Source: Plebeiibacterium marinum (GTDB taxonomy: Bacteria; Bacteroidota; Bacteroidia; Bacteroidales; Marinilabiliaceae). Taken from it: a DNA stretch of 64,000 nucleotides. Below the pieces are notes generated by a model. It did not search any database. It had not been told where the DNA came from and was given only the letters and a program-made list of their open reading frames with translations. Numbering within the stretch: position 1 is the first letter of the stretch; every line of letters begins with the position of its first letter. The stretch lies in NCBI RefSeq assembly GCF_026013615.1, contig NZ_JAPDPI010000008.1, forward strand, positions 62,001-126,000, given 5' to 3'. The position numbers were made by a program, and so were the translations under genes. This document shows, one piece after another, positions 54,598 to 63,488 of the stretch.

Positions 54598-54627
54598 AAA
54601 GCCACTCCGAAATTTCGAAGAGGCTTT
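54598..54627 (-). terminator. Terminator after mutB
   Basis: Arms AAAGCC (54598-54603) and GGCTTT (54622-54627) with the inner palindrome CGAAATTTCG (54608-54617); an A-run on the left gives the minus-strand T-tract. It lies 99 bases past the mutB stop. Confidence 0.7.
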
Positions 54628-54725
54628 ACTTATTTTTAACTCAGAGTTCTAATTGAATTTAAAACCCTGAGTTATTTTATTGAGTTACAAAATCGACTTT
54701 TAACTTTCGACTATGTACTTTTAAC

Positions 54726-56882
54726 TTATTCTGCGGCTTCTAATAATAAGCTTAGGATGTCAGTAGCTGCTTTAGATACAGATGTACCAGGACCAAAGAT
54801 AGCAACAGCACCAGCTTCGTATAAGAAATCGTAGTCTTGTGCAGGGATTACACCACCACAGATAACCATGATATCTTCGCGACCTAACTTTTTAAGTTCT
54901 TCAATAATTTGAGGAACTAAAGTTTTATGGCCGGCAGCCAATGAAGAAACACCCACTACGTGAACATCATTTTCAACAGCTTGTTTTGCCGCTTCAGCAG
55001 GAGTTTGGAACAATGGACCCATATCCACGTCGAAACCTATATCTGCGTATCCTGTTGCAACAACTTTTGCTCCACGGTCGTGACCGTCTTGTCCCATTTT
55101 TGCAATCATAATACGAGGTTGGCGACCTTCCTTCTCTGCAAAATCTTTTGCTAAAGCAGTTGCTTTTTCGAATTCAGGATCTTTTCCTGCTTCGCTTGAG
55201 TAAACTCCACTAATTGAACGAATCACAGCTTTATATCTTCCAACAATTTTTTCACATGCATCAGAAATCTCACCAAGAGAAGCGTTTTTCTTAGCAGCAT
55301 CTACTGCCAATTCAAGTAAGTTACCTTCACCTGTTTCAACAGCTTTAGTGATAGCAGCAAGAGCAGCCTGGCACTCTTCCTCGTTACGCTCTGCTTTAAG
55401 TTTATTTAAGCGCTCAATTTGCGAAAGACGTACAGCTGAGTTATCGATATCCAAAATGTCGATTGGATCTTCTTTTTCCAAACGGTATTTGTTGGTACCC
55501 ACGATAGTTTGTGAACCTGAATCGATTTTAGCTTGTGCACGGGCAGCCGCTTCTTCGATACGCATTTTAGGTACACCACTTTCGATAGCTTTAGCCATAC
55601 CGCCAAGCTCTTCAACTTCCTCGATAAGAGCCCAAGCTTTTTCTACCAATTCGTTAGTCAATGACTCAACGTAGTAAGAACCGGCCCAAGGGTCAACAGA
55701 TTTACAGATTTGTGTTTCATCCTGAATGTAAATCTGGGTATTACGTGCAATACGAGCAGAGAAATCGGTTGGTAATGCAATCGCCTCATCCAATGCGTTA
55801 GTGTGTAACGACTGGGTATGACCTAATGCAGAAGCCATAGCCTCAATACAAGTACGACCAACGTTGTTGAATGGATCTTGCTCCGTTAGCGACCATCCTG
55901 AAGTTTGGGAGTGCGTACGTAATGCCAATGATTTTGGGTTTTTAGGATTGAATTGTTTAACAATCTTAGCCCAAAGCATACGACCTGCACGCATCTTAGC
56001 AATCTCCATGAAGTGGTTTGTTCCAATTGCCCAGAAGAAAGACAAACGAGGAGCAAATGAATCGATATCCATACCAGCGTTAACACCGGCGCGTAAGTAC
56101 TCTAAACCATCAGCTAAAGTATAAGCCAACTCGATATCTGCAGTTGCACCAGCTTCTTGCATGTGGTAACCTGAGATAGAGATTGAGTTAAACTTAGGCA
56201 TGTTTTTAGAAGTGTACTCAAAGATATCAGCGATAACTTTCATAGAGAATTTAGGTGGGTAGATATAAGTGTTACGCACCATGAACTCTTTCAAGATATC
56301 ATTTTGAATAGTACCTGATAATTGATCAAGAGTAGCTCCTTGCTCTAAACCTGCAACAATGTAAAACGCCAATACAGGAAGTACAGCTCCGTTCATTGTC
56401 ATAGATACCGACATTTTATCCAATGGAATACCATCAAAAAGAATACGCATATCTTTGATAGAATCGATAGCCACACCTGCTTTACCTACATCACCAACCA
56501 CACGCTCGTGATCTGAATCGTAACCACGGTGAGTAGCCAGGTCAAATGCTACAGAAAGACCTTTTTGTCCTGCAGCAAGGTTTCTTTTATAAAATGCATT
56601 TGATTCCTCTGCAGTAGAGAAACCTGCATACTGACGAATAGTCCATGGACGCATTGCATACATCACAGAGTATGGTCCGCGTAGGTATGGAGGTAAACCT
56701 GCAGCGTAGTTCAGGTGCTCCATTCCTTCTAAATCGTCTTTTGAGTATACACTCTTAACAGGGATCTGCTCTGGAGTTACCCAGTCTTTTGTAATCCCAT
56801 TTGCTTTCTCCCACTCTGAGGCATTAACCTCACCAGTAGAAGACTTTTTGAAATCTATATTTTTAAAATCTGGTCTTGCCAT
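54726..56882 (-). CDS. mutB: Methylmalonyl-CoA mutase large (catalytic) subunit
   Basis: A 718-residue B12-dependent enzyme interconverting succinyl-CoA and methylmalonyl-CoA, which supports propionate formation or propionyl-CoA use. The TIM barrel (about 60-420) holds the [11 protein letters not shown] substrate region and [19 protein letters not shown]; the C-terminal B12 domain carries the cobalt-ligand His601 in [11 protein letters not shown]. Length is typical of the catalytic subunit. It follows mutA on the same strand, but 466 bases intervene, holding the four-helix-bundle element; a cotranscribed mutA-element-mutB message is likely. Confidence 0.97.
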   Translation of the reverse strand: MARPDFKNIDFKKSSTGEVNASEWEKANGITKDWVTPEQIPVKSVYSKDDLEGMEHLNYAAGLPPYLRGPYSVMYAMRPWTIRQYAGFSTAEESNAFYKRNLAAGQKGLSVAFDLATHRGYDSDHERVVGDVGKAGVAIDSIKDMRILFDGIPLDKMSVSMTMNGAVLPVLAFYIVAGLEQGATLDQLSGTIQNDILKEFMVRNTYIYPPKFSMKVIADIFEYTSKNMPKFNSISISGYHMQEAGATADIELAYTLADGLEYLRAGVNAGMDIDSFAPRLSFFWAIGTNHFMEIAKMRAGRMLWAKIVKQFNPKNPKSLALRTHSQTSGWSLTEQDPFNNVGRTCIEAMASALGHTQSLHTNALDEAIALPTDFSARIARNTQIYIQDETQICKSVDPWAGSYYVESLTNELVEKAWALIEEVEELGGMAKAIESGVPKMRIEEAAARAQAKIDSGSQTIVGTNKYRLEKEDPIDILDIDNSAVRLSQIERLNKLKAERNEEECQAALAAITKAVETGEGNLLELAVDAAKKNASLGEISDACEKIVGRYKAVIRSISGVYSSEAGKDPEFEKATALAKDFAEKEGRQPRIMIAKMGQDGHDRGAKVVATGYADIGFDVDMGPLFQTPAEAAKQAVENDVHVVGVSSLAAGHKTLVPQIIEELKKLGREDIMVICGGVIPAQDYDFLYEAGAVAIFGPGTSVSKAATDILSLLLEAAE

Positions 56883-56902
56883 TTTTTCTATTTATTAAGA
56901 AA

Positions 56903-56937
56903 AAGTATCAAGTATCAAGTATCAAGTATCAAGACTT
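56903..56937. repeat. Left inverted repeat of the four-helix-bundle element
   Basis: Four tandem AAGTATC 7-mers (56903-56930) followed by AAGACTT (56931-56937). It begins 20 bases upstream of the mutB start codon on the minus strand and ends 16 bases past the four-helix-bundle stop codon. Confidence 0.85.
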
Positions 56938-56953
56938 GAAACTCGATATTATA

Positions 56954-57301
56954 TCAATACTTAGACTTTAATGAATATAACATTCTTTGTATTTCCTTAA
57001 TCTGAGGTTCTGTTTCGTTTAAAACATTCTCAGAGATATATTCTAAATCAACACACAATAATAGCTGAGTTTCTAATTCAAAACTAGATCCATAAGCTAT
57101 ATCAAGAAATCGGCCAAAATCTTTATCAGTTCCTCTACCTGCACCTTCTGCAATATTAGATGGAATAGAAACGACTGCTCGTCTCATTTGGCTGATCAGT
57201 CCAAAAGATTCTTCTTTAGGAAAGATGTTAGTAATCTGGTAAATAGTTTTTACTAACATTCTTGATTTTTGCCAAACTTTTAATTCTTTAAAATTATGCA
57301 T
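56954..57301 (-). CDS. Four-helix-bundle protein (23S rRNA intervening-sequence type)
   Basis: A 115-residue protein of the family named for open frames in 23S rRNA intervening sequences, with the hallmark ELKVWQKSR near the start and VSIPSNIAEGAGRG in the middle. It is all-helical and has no catalytic residues; family members form pentameric bundles and their function is unknown. Here it lies between mutA and mutB on their strand, flanked 11 and 16 bases away by inverted repeats. Such genes also occur outside rRNA in Bacteroidota, but insertion inside a metabolic operon with matched arms is notable. Confidence 0.92.
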   Translation of the reverse strand: MHNFKELKVWQKSRMLVKTIYQITNIFPKEESFGLISQMRRAVVSIPSNIAEGAGRGTDKDFGRFLDIAYGSSFELETQLLLCVDLEYISENVLNETEPQIKEIQRMLYSLKSKY

Positions 57302-57312
57302 CTTGCAAATAA

Positions 57313-57347
57313 AAGTCTTGATACTTGTGTCTTGATACTTGTGTCTT
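57313..57347. repeat. Right inverted repeat of the four-helix-bundle element
   Basis: Read on the minus strand: AAGACAC, AAGTATC, AAGACAC, AAGTATC, AAGACTT. It matches the left arm at 29 of 35 positions when aligned by 7-mers. Its outer end is one base from the mutA stop codon. Confidence 0.85.
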
Positions 57348-57348
57348 A

Positions 57349-59214
57349 TTAAAGTCCTAGCTCCTTACTAAACCCTTGAAGTGTTTCAAGAACGTTAGAA
57401 CGAACGTTGATGAAGTTTGTGATACCTTTAGCTTTTAACTCATCTGCACAAGCTGGTGCTCCGGCAACCACAAAAATAGCTTCACCGTTGATTGCCTTGT
57501 AAGCAGCTGGAGCAGCTTCAGTGTACTCGTCGTCTGAAGAACAAAGTACGATGATATCAGCACCGGCAGCTTTAGCAGCTTCAACACCTTCTTCAACAGT
57601 AGCAAAACCATTGTTGTCGATTACCTGGTAACCGGCACAAGCAAAGAAGTTACATGAGAATTGAGAACGAGCTAAACGCATAGCTAAGTTTCCGTAAGTA
57701 AGCATAAATACTTTAGGAGCTTTAGGAGCTTTTTCAGTAGCTAAACGTAATGTTTCAAACTCTTCAGCACCACGGAATGCAACGATTGGTTCAACAATAG
57801 TTTCACCTGAACAACAAGATGTTCCACATGAAGTTTCTTTAGTGATGGCGTCAGCAACTTTTTCGGTGAAGTTAGGGAACTGGTTGGTTCCAAGTAGGTT
57901 TTCACGACGAGTTGCAATAGCTTTTTTACGCTTGTCTGCAGTTTCTTTAACAGTGGCCTGAACAAAACCTTCTTTCAATGCAGCTAAATATCCACCTTTA
58001 TCTTCAGTAGTTACAAAAAGATCCCAGGCTTGTTGTGCTATACTGTTTGTTAGGTTTTCAATATAGTATGAACCAGCAGAAGGGTCAGTTACTTTATCAA
58101 AGTGTGATTCTTCTTTTAATAATAATTGCTGATTACGGGCAATTCTTTCAGAGAATGCTTCAGATTTTTTGTAAATAGAATCAAACGGCTGAACAGTTAA
58201 TGAATCAGCTCCACCAATTGTAGCAGACATAGCTTCTGTTTGAGTACGAAGCATGTTTACATATGGATCAAAAACAGTTTTGTTCCACTGGGAAGTTTCA
58301 CAGTGAATAGCCATTTTTGAAGCGTCTTCTGTAGCAGGGTTGTATGATTTTACGATAGTTGCCCATAACATACGAGCAGCACGTAACTTAGCAATTTCCA
58401 TAAAGTAGTTACCACCAACCGCAAAGTTAAACTTCATTGCAGAGGCTGCATCATCAACAGAAACTCCTTTTTCAGTTAATTGAGCCAGGTATTCGTTACC
58501 CATAGAAAGCGCAAATGCCAATTCCTGAACAATTGAAGAACCTGCATTGTTGAAAAGGCGTCCGTTAACACTGATGGTTCTTAAACCTGCAACAGCGTTT
58601 CCTGCTTCGATAATTGCCTTAGCCCGGTCAACTAATTCTTCAACCGGATAACATGATTTACCAGTTTTTGTTAAACAACCAATTGGGTCGCAATTAACAG
58701 AAGCTTTAACTTTTGCTAAGTCGTAGTTGTTTTTCTTTAAGTAAGCAACAAAAGCTTCAGTAAGCTCTTTGCTTCCTTTCTGAGCTGCAAAGTTTACCTC
58801 AACAGCATCAAGTACGATGTCTTTTAAAAGAGTTTCAAGTGCAGTTTCGTAGTTGTCAACTGCTGCACAAAAACAAAATCCTAATGAAGTAACTCCTTTG
58901 GATAATACATCAATAGCTTTTTCGTTTGCTGCTTTTGCATCATCAGCACAAATGTCTTGACGAACAAACCAGTCGTTGTCTTTTTTAGTTCCCCTGATAT
59001 AAGGGAATTCGCCAGGAAGACTATCAAGGTATTTTACACTATCAAGATCTTCTGAACGATAAAAAGGACGAACATTGAAACCTTCATTTGTTCTCCAAAC
59101 CAGCTTTTTCTCAAAGTCGGCTCCTTTTAAATCCGCCGTGATTTTTTCCATCCACTGCTCAGTGGTAATTCCAGGAAATTCACTTAATAACGGCTTTTTA
59201 GTTTTATCTGCCAT
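57349..59214 (-). CDS. mutA: Methylmalonyl-CoA mutase small subunit
   Basis: The non-catalytic partner of MutB, 621 residues from ATG 59214 (MADKTKKPLLSEF); a 13-codon upstream extension is not used. It has the mutase barrel (RMLWATIVKSY, AIHCETSQWN) and a degenerate B12-like domain lacking the DxHxxG motif, as expected of MutA. A short Cys cluster (CGTSCC) lies in the linker near residue 475. A TAATTTTG -7-type element is 37-44 bases upstream (59251-59258, minus). The gene is followed at once by the four-helix-bundle element and then mutB. Confidence 0.94.
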   Translation of the reverse strand: MADKTKKPLLSEFPGITTEQWMEKITADLKGADFEKKLVWRTNEGFNVRPFYRSEDLDSVKYLDSLPGEFPYIRGTKKDNDWFVRQDICADDAKAANEKAIDVLSKGVTSLGFCFCAAVDNYETALETLLKDIVLDAVEVNFAAQKGSKELTEAFVAYLKKNNYDLAKVKASVNCDPIGCLTKTGKSCYPVEELVDRAKAIIEAGNAVAGLRTISVNGRLFNNAGSSIVQELAFALSMGNEYLAQLTEKGVSVDDAASAMKFNFAVGGNYFMEIAKLRAARMLWATIVKSYNPATEDASKMAIHCETSQWNKTVFDPYVNMLRTQTEAMSATIGGADSLTVQPFDSIYKKSEAFSERIARNQQLLLKEESHFDKVTDPSAGSYYIENLTNSIAQQAWDLFVTTEDKGGYLAALKEGFVQATVKETADKRKKAIATRRENLLGTNQFPNFTEKVADAITKETSCGTSCCSGETIVEPIVAFRGAEEFETLRLATEKAPKAPKVFMLTYGNLAMRLARSQFSCNFFACAGYQVIDNNGFATVEEGVEAAKAAGADIIVLCSSDDEYTEAAPAAYKAINGEAIFVVAGAPACADELKAKGITNFINVRSNVLETLQGFSKELGL

Positions 59215-59683
59215 AATATAACTATAATAACTGTTTGTTTTTTCAGACCGCAAAATTAAGCCTTTTCGATAAATTAAAGAATAAAAATGGCTGTTTTATA
59301 CCTGTTATGTAGCATGATTATCAGCGGGGTAACTATGATTGAAGAATTATTTCTTTAATATTTCGGATGTAATGATGTGATTGATAGAAAGATGTGGGAA
59401 TAGTTTGTGGGTTAAGTTTTGTTTTAATGATTGGTTAGATTATGAGGAGAAGATTAAACAAAAGATAATAATCGTACTTTTTGAATGCGGATTAATTATT
59501 TGAGAAACAATTTAATGTAAAATTTGTCAAGCTATTTTATGGAATAACAAGTAATATTGTGAGATTTTAAATTCTCTAACAAATAAAAATGTCTCTTGAG
59601 TCTTTAAAAATGTGTTTGCAACACATATAAGCCATTCTGGAAGAGCCAAAACCTACTCCTTGTCAGGCATAAACGGTTCTTGC
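59215..59683. other. Intergenic region, DUF606 gene to mutA
   Basis: No gene is seen. The TAATTTTG match at 59251-59258 (minus) is the likely -7 element of mutA. An imperfect inverted repeat AAGAGCC/GGTTCTT (about 59650-59683) just past the DUF606 stop could be a weak terminator for that gene. The rest is featureless AT-rich sequence. Confidence 0.45.
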
Positions 59684-60127
59684 TTAATATTTCTGAATAA
59701 AAAATATTCCGCCAAGCAATAACAAAATACCAAATATTCTGCCTGCACTAATTTGGTGTATGGAAATCCCGAAAAATCCATAATGGTCAATAATTGAAGC
59801 TGCAATCAGCTGTCCGGCAATGGAGGCTGCCAAAACAGTAGTAACACCAATTTTAGGAATAAAGAAAATAACAGAAGAAACAAAAATAGCGCCCATCATA
59901 CCACCAATAAAAAGGTACCAGGGTGCTGTCTTTAAATGTCCCCAATCAGGAATTTGAGTTTTGAACAAAAAATTGAGACCAATTAAGGCAATTGTACCAA
60001 CAAAAAAATTTACAAAGGCTCCCTGCAGAGGATGTTTTAAAAAAGTAGTTAACTGTGTATTGATACTGCCTTGTATTGCGAGTAGGCAGCCAATAAAAAG
60101 TACAATCAGTGTGTAAATTAGTTTCAT
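59684..60127 (-). CDS. DMT-family transporter, DUF606/YdcZ type
   Basis: A 147-residue inner-membrane protein with five hydrophobic segments, beginning MKLIYTLIVLFIGCLLAIQG and containing GSINTQLTTFLKHPLQGAFVNFFVG, the signature of the short DMT (DUF606) transporters. These half-length members act as dimers. Substrate unknown. The gene is alone. Confidence 0.88.
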   Translation of the reverse strand: MKLIYTLIVLFIGCLLAIQGSINTQLTTFLKHPLQGAFVNFFVGTIALIGLNFLFKTQIPDWGHLKTAPWYLFIGGMMGAIFVSSVIFFIPKIGVTTVLAASIAGQLIAASIIDHYGFFGISIHQISAGRIFGILLLLGGIFFIQKY

Positions 60128-60338
60128 TGCGTGATATTTTAATGCGAAGTTAAAATGTTTTGCGAATTTGAACTAATAAAATAAGCTAAGTGTGTTTAAC
60201 GTTTTAGTTGTCTATAAAATAAGTAACTGCAATGTGATACTGTGAATTTAGGGATAATTTAACAAAGCATTAAGGCATGGGTAAAAATGGAGCAGTTAAA
60301 TTGAAATATTTTTGTGTTTGATTTTATAATGGGATATT

Positions 60339-61016
60339 ATGGGTTTAGCAGGATATTTAGAGAATAGGGAAATGTTGCAGGGTAAGCGGCTTGAAACATT
60401 TACTTTGTCTGGTCAAAATAATAATTTTACAGATACACATTCCGATAGTTTTTATTTGTCTGGTTACGAAGCCATTTTTTTACGCAAAACTCAGCATTTG
60501 GCTATAAAAACAGTTGTATCATCAACTATTTCATTCGAAGATGACCTTCTTGTAGTAGGGTCAAAGGAATCTTTAGGTGAATTGGAGGTTATCTGTAAAG
60601 ATTTAAGCATAAATTATTTTGCTTTGGAAACTAGTGGAAGTGAAGAGGATGCTTTAAAGGTAGAGTTGATGCTTAGTGCGCACAAGCGTATTTCGAATGT
60701 GTTGTATACTTTTAATGACACCGAAAATTTTAAATCCATTGAAAAACTGATACAGGTATGTCAGGATGCCAAGGTCGATTTTACGGTGAATGTTTTGTCT
60801 TCTGATATTGATGTTATCAAAGAAGGTATGATGGCTCATGTTTCATATTTGGTGTTTCCCAATAAGTTAAGCAAAGAAAAATCATTGATTATAGCCAACA
60901 GATCCAGTCTGGTAAAAACCGAGGGTGTATCCGCCAGCTTTGAATATGATCTGCATTCGAAATGGCAGCGTGGACTGGATAAACGAAAGTCAGGGATTTT
61001 GCCCATGATGGCGTAA
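60339..61016 (+). CDS. Hypothetical soluble protein
   Basis: A 225-residue protein without signal peptide or membrane segments, not recognised. It has an alpha/beta pattern, with a regular strand-helix alternation (FEDDLLVVGSKESL, NVLYTFNDTE) like a Rossmann-type or PLP-transferase small fold, and a basic end (LHSKWQRGLDKRKSGILPMM). A TATTTTTG -7-like element lies at 60307-60314. It is followed by a strong terminator (61038-61072), so it forms its own unit. No function is proposed. Confidence 0.6.
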   Translation: MGLAGYLENREMLQGKRLETFTLSGQNNNFTDTHSDSFYLSGYEAIFLRKTQHLAIKTVVSSTISFEDDLLVVGSKESLGELEVICKDLSINYFALETSGSEEDALKVELMLSAHKRISNVLYTFNDTENFKSIEKLIQVCQDAKVDFTVNVLSSDIDVIKEGMMAHVSYLVFPNKLSKEKSLIIANRSSLVKTEGVSASFEYDLHSKWQRGLDKRKSGILPMMA

Positions 61017-61037
61017 AATCAGCCTAAAAATATAGGG

Positions 61038-61072
61038 AGGTGATTGGAACGGGTTTCAATCACCTTTTTTTT
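61038..61072 (+). terminator. Terminator after the 225-residue hypothetical
   Basis: Arms AGGTGATTG (61038-61046) and CAATCACCT (61057-61065) pair perfectly, loop of 10, followed by a T-run to 61072. Confidence 0.88.
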
Positions 61073-61186
61073 GTGATTTTGATTGAGGAGTAGTGATTAT
61101 TAGGTTTTTACATTAAGTTAACCTAATTGGAAATATTTACGATTTCTTCTTCTTTAGTTCACGAAAAGTTTTTGTTTGCTCTATAG

Positions 61187-61214
61187 TTTTACTCCAATAA
61201 TTGTTGGAGTAAAA
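61187..61214 (+). promoter_or_regulatory. Hairpin masking the start of the LpxH-like gene
   Basis: Perfect 11-bp arms TTTTACTCCAA (61187-61197) and TTGGAGTAAAA (61204-61214) with a 6-nt loop. The right arm contains the only Shine-Dalgarno-like GGAG (61206-61209) and ends on the A of the ATG. In RNA this would hide the ribosome-binding site; in DNA it could be an operator. Confidence 0.6.
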
Positions 61215-62083
61215 TGACTAAAAAAGAGAAGAAGAAACCCCGGAATCTGGAAGCAGTTGTTGTTTCAGACACCCATCTTGGCACACGAAGCTGCAAGTCA
61301 AAGGAATTGTTGACTTACCTGAAGTCAGTGCAGCCCAAACATTTATTGCTTAATGGTGATATCATCGATATCTGGCAATTTTCAAAATCATACTTTCCAA
61401 AAATACAGTTAAAGGTTGTTCGTCAGATAATTAAAATGATGGAGCAAGGAACCAAAGTGCATTACATTGTGGGTAACCATGATGAAGCTTTGCGTCGCTT
61501 TGTAGGATTGTCGGTAGGGAATTTGTCTATTGTAAACAAGGTTGTTCTGGATATTAATGGTGCCAAAAGCTGGGTTTTCCATGGTGATGCATTCGATGTT
61601 GTGATGCAACACTCTAAATGGCTTGCCAAGCTTGGTGCAACAGGTTATGCCTTGCTTACTGCCCTTAATAAAATGGTCAATAGCCTGTTGGCGTTGTTTG
61701 GGCAAAAAAGAATTTCCCTTTCTCGTGATATAAAACGGATGGTTAAAACAAAACGTACGGATATTGCTACCCGTTTTGAAAAAACTGTGGCCGGGTTGGC
61801 TATTAAAAAGAGATACAAATATGCTATTTGCGGACATATACATTGGCCTGCAAAAAAAATTATTCATAACTCAAATGGAAAAGTTATGTACCTCAATTCT
61901 GGCGATTGGGTTGAAAACATGACCGCTCTTGAATTTGAAAATAATGACTGGCACCTGGTATATTTTAACTCACATGATAATGAACTGAATGAAGAAGAGG
62001 AAGATATTGAGAATGTTGACCAATTACTGGGATCTGATAAAGTTCTGTTTAAGTCCATGTTTAGGGATGTATTAAGCGATTAG
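61214..62083 (+). CDS. UDP-2,3-diacylglucosamine diphosphatase-like metallophosphoesterase
   Basis: A 289-residue calcineurin-type phosphoesterase. Metal-site motifs in order: SDTHLG (about 18-23), NGDIIDIW (45-52), GNHDE (93-97), HGDAFD (about 119-124) and CGHIHWP (about 205-211). This set and order match LpxH-like enzymes that release lipid X in lipid A synthesis; Bacteroidota often carry this version. A following glycosyltransferase gene fits an envelope-lipid role. The last 40 residues are acidic and family-untypical. Translation may be controlled by the hairpin over its start. Confidence 0.82.
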   Translation: MTKKEKKKPRNLEAVVVSDTHLGTRSCKSKELLTYLKSVQPKHLLLNGDIIDIWQFSKSYFPKIQLKVVRQIIKMMEQGTKVHYIVGNHDEALRRFVGLSVGNLSIVNKVVLDINGAKSWVFHGDAFDVVMQHSKWLAKLGATGYALLTALNKMVNSLLALFGQKRISLSRDIKRMVKTKRTDIATRFEKTVAGLAIKKRYKYAICGHIHWPAKKIIHNSNGKVMYLNSGDWVENMTALEFENNDWHLVYFNSHDNELNEEEEDIENVDQLLGSDKVLFKSMFRDVLSD

Positions 62084-62251
62084 TTTCTACCTGATTTATA
62101 GTCTCTGCAAGAATAGTTTATTGTTTTACAAATACAGGAGAGGCATTGTCAGCTATTTCGTCGAATACATTTGAAGGTAAAAATTATAATGAGATGAAAC
62201 GAGCTATGAAAAAGTTTTCTCAAACAGGAGAATGACTAAAGTGGCGAGTTC

Positions 62252-62271
62252 CCTGTCTGCCGACAGGCAGG
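62252..62271. repeat. Palindromic GC-rich intergenic repeat
   Basis: CCTGTCTGCCGACAGGCAGG, containing CCTGTC paired with GACAGG. The GC-rich CTGCC/GGCAG-type palindrome stands out from the AT-rich surroundings. No second copy was noticed in the window. Confidence 0.5.
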
Positions 62272-62303
62272 CATGTGACCTTTATAAAGCAAATTTTTGA
62301 CAC

Positions 62304-63317
62304 ATGAAAATATTATATGCAATCCAAGGTACCGGCAATGGCCATGTGGCAAGAGCCTTAGATGTGATTCCAATATTAAAAAAAATTGGGAAAGTAGATT
62401 TGGTTTTAAGTGGAAACCAAAGCGATATTCAATTGCCCTGGGAAGTAAAGTATCGTTTGCATGGGGCAAGTTTCATCTTTGGGAAACAGGGAGGCGTGGA
62501 TTTTTGGAAAACAATAAAGAATATCAGCTTTTCTAATTTTTTTTATGAAATGCTTAAGGTTCCTGTGCGGGATTATGATTTGGTGATTAATGATTTTGAA
62601 CCAGTGGTTGCCTGGTCGTGCAAGTTAAAATTAAAACAATGTATTGGTATTTCGCATCAGAGTGCTGTGTTGCATAAAAATGCCCCAAAGCCCAAAGTTC
62701 AAAGCTTGATCGGAAAGCTTATTTTAAAGTATTATGCACCTACAAATAAAAACTATGGATTTCATTTTAAAACTCTGGGAGATGGATTTTTTACTCCTGT
62801 AATCCGTAAAGATATCAGAGCGGTGATGCCTACAGAAAATAACCATTTTACAGTTTATTTACCATCGTATTCAGATGAGACCATTGTTGGGTTTCTTAAA
62901 GATTATGGTGAAGTGAACTGGGAAGTGTTTTCGAAACATAATAAGAAACCCTTTGTTTTTAAAAATGTTAAAGTGCAGCCTGTTGATAAAACAGGGTTCG
63001 TCAGTAGCATGGTTTCATCAAAGGGTGTGTTGTGCAATGCTGGTTTTGAAACCCCTGCTGAAGCATTGTTTCTTAAAAAGAAGCTGTGTGTGTTACCTAT
63101 GAAGGGGCAGTATGAACAACAATGCAATGCAGAGATGTTGCGTTCGATGGGGGTGCCGGTTTTTGACACTTTGCAGAGTGTGGATAAAGAGCAGTTTAAG
63201 CAATGGTTGGATAATGATGAAACTGTAAATGTGGATTATGCAGATGATACAGATTGGATTATCTCAACCATAGTTAGAGCCCACAGTGGGCATGTGAAGG
63301 AACCGGTTTTTGCTTAA
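62304..63317 (+). CDS. GT-B glycosyltransferase (MGT/UGT-like)
   Basis: A 337-residue cytoplasmic or membrane-associated enzyme. N-terminal KILYAIQGTGNGHVARAL is the GT-B acceptor-domain opening (G-x-G-H); the C-terminal donor domain has CNAGFETPAEALFLKK and LPMKGQYEQQCNAEML, the sugar-nucleotide-binding signature. It follows the LpxH-like gene on the same strand. Acceptor is probably a lipid or envelope component, by context. Confidence 0.8.
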   Translation: MKILYAIQGTGNGHVARALDVIPILKKIGKVDLVLSGNQSDIQLPWEVKYRLHGASFIFGKQGGVDFWKTIKNISFSNFFYEMLKVPVRDYDLVINDFEPVVAWSCKLKLKQCIGISHQSAVLHKNAPKPKVQSLIGKLILKYYAPTNKNYGFHFKTLGDGFFTPVIRKDIRAVMPTENNHFTVYLPSYSDETIVGFLKDYGEVNWEVFSKHNKKPFVFKNVKVQPVDKTGFVSSMVSSKGVLCNAGFETPAEALFLKKKLCVLPMKGQYEQQCNAEMLRSMGVPVFDTLQSVDKEQFKQWLDNDETVNVDYADDTDWIISTIVRAHSGHVKEPVFA

Positions 63318-63332
63318 ACTTATTATTTTAAT

Positions 63333-63482
63333 ATGAAAGAAATTACGGCTGATAGCCTTGAAGAGGCAGGTTTACTCTCAATTAAAAATGGAGCTGTCCA
63401 AAAATTATTGTTTAAGTACCTTAAATTTCCTGGGACGCAAGTAGGTGATTCGGAGTGCGGCAAAAAGTCGCGCCCCGAATAG
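63333..63482 (+). CDS. Possible 49-residue peptide
   Basis: An ATG 15 bases after the glycosyltransferase stop opens 49 codons (MKEITADSLEEAGLLSIKN at the start) ending at TAG 63480-63482. The last 12 codons overlap a strong hairpin (63448-63480). The peptide is mildly amphipathic with no signal; no family is recognised. It may be a decayed gene fragment. Confidence 0.25.
   Translation: MKEITADSLEEAGLLSIKNGAVQKLLFKYLKFPGTQVGDSECGKKSRPE
63448..63480. terminator. Hairpin between glycosyltransferase and arsC genes
   Basis: Outer arms ATTCGG (63448-63453) and CCGAAT (63475-63480), inner arms GCGGC (63457-63461) and GTCGC (63467-63471, one G-U pair). It lies between convergent genes, so it may stop both, but no T-run follows, so terminator function is uncertain. 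Confidence 0.45.
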
Positions 63483-63488
63483 TATCCT

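Larger units (their letters stand above)
56903..57347 (-). mobile_element. Four-helix-bundle (IVS-type) element between mutA and mutB
   Basis: A 445-bp unit bounded by imperfect 35-nt inverted repeats: 56903-56937 and 57313-57347. The arms are strings of 7-mers: AAGTATC four times then AAGACTT on the left, and on the complement of the right arm AAGACAC and AAGTATC alternating, then AAGACTT. The inner 15 bases are identical (CAAGTATCAAGACTT). The element lies one base after the mutA stop codon and 20 bases before the mutB start. The sequence TTATTAA occurs on both flanks (56892-56898 and 57346-57352) and might be a target duplication. The transcribed arms would form a long stem, as in 23S rRNA intervening sequences. 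Confidence 0.65.

Noticed and set aside
56903-56930. Four tandem AAGTATC copies as a CRISPR-like or VNTR array
   Set aside because: The unit is 7 bases with no spacers; it is one arm of an inverted repeat pair around the four-helix-bundle gene.
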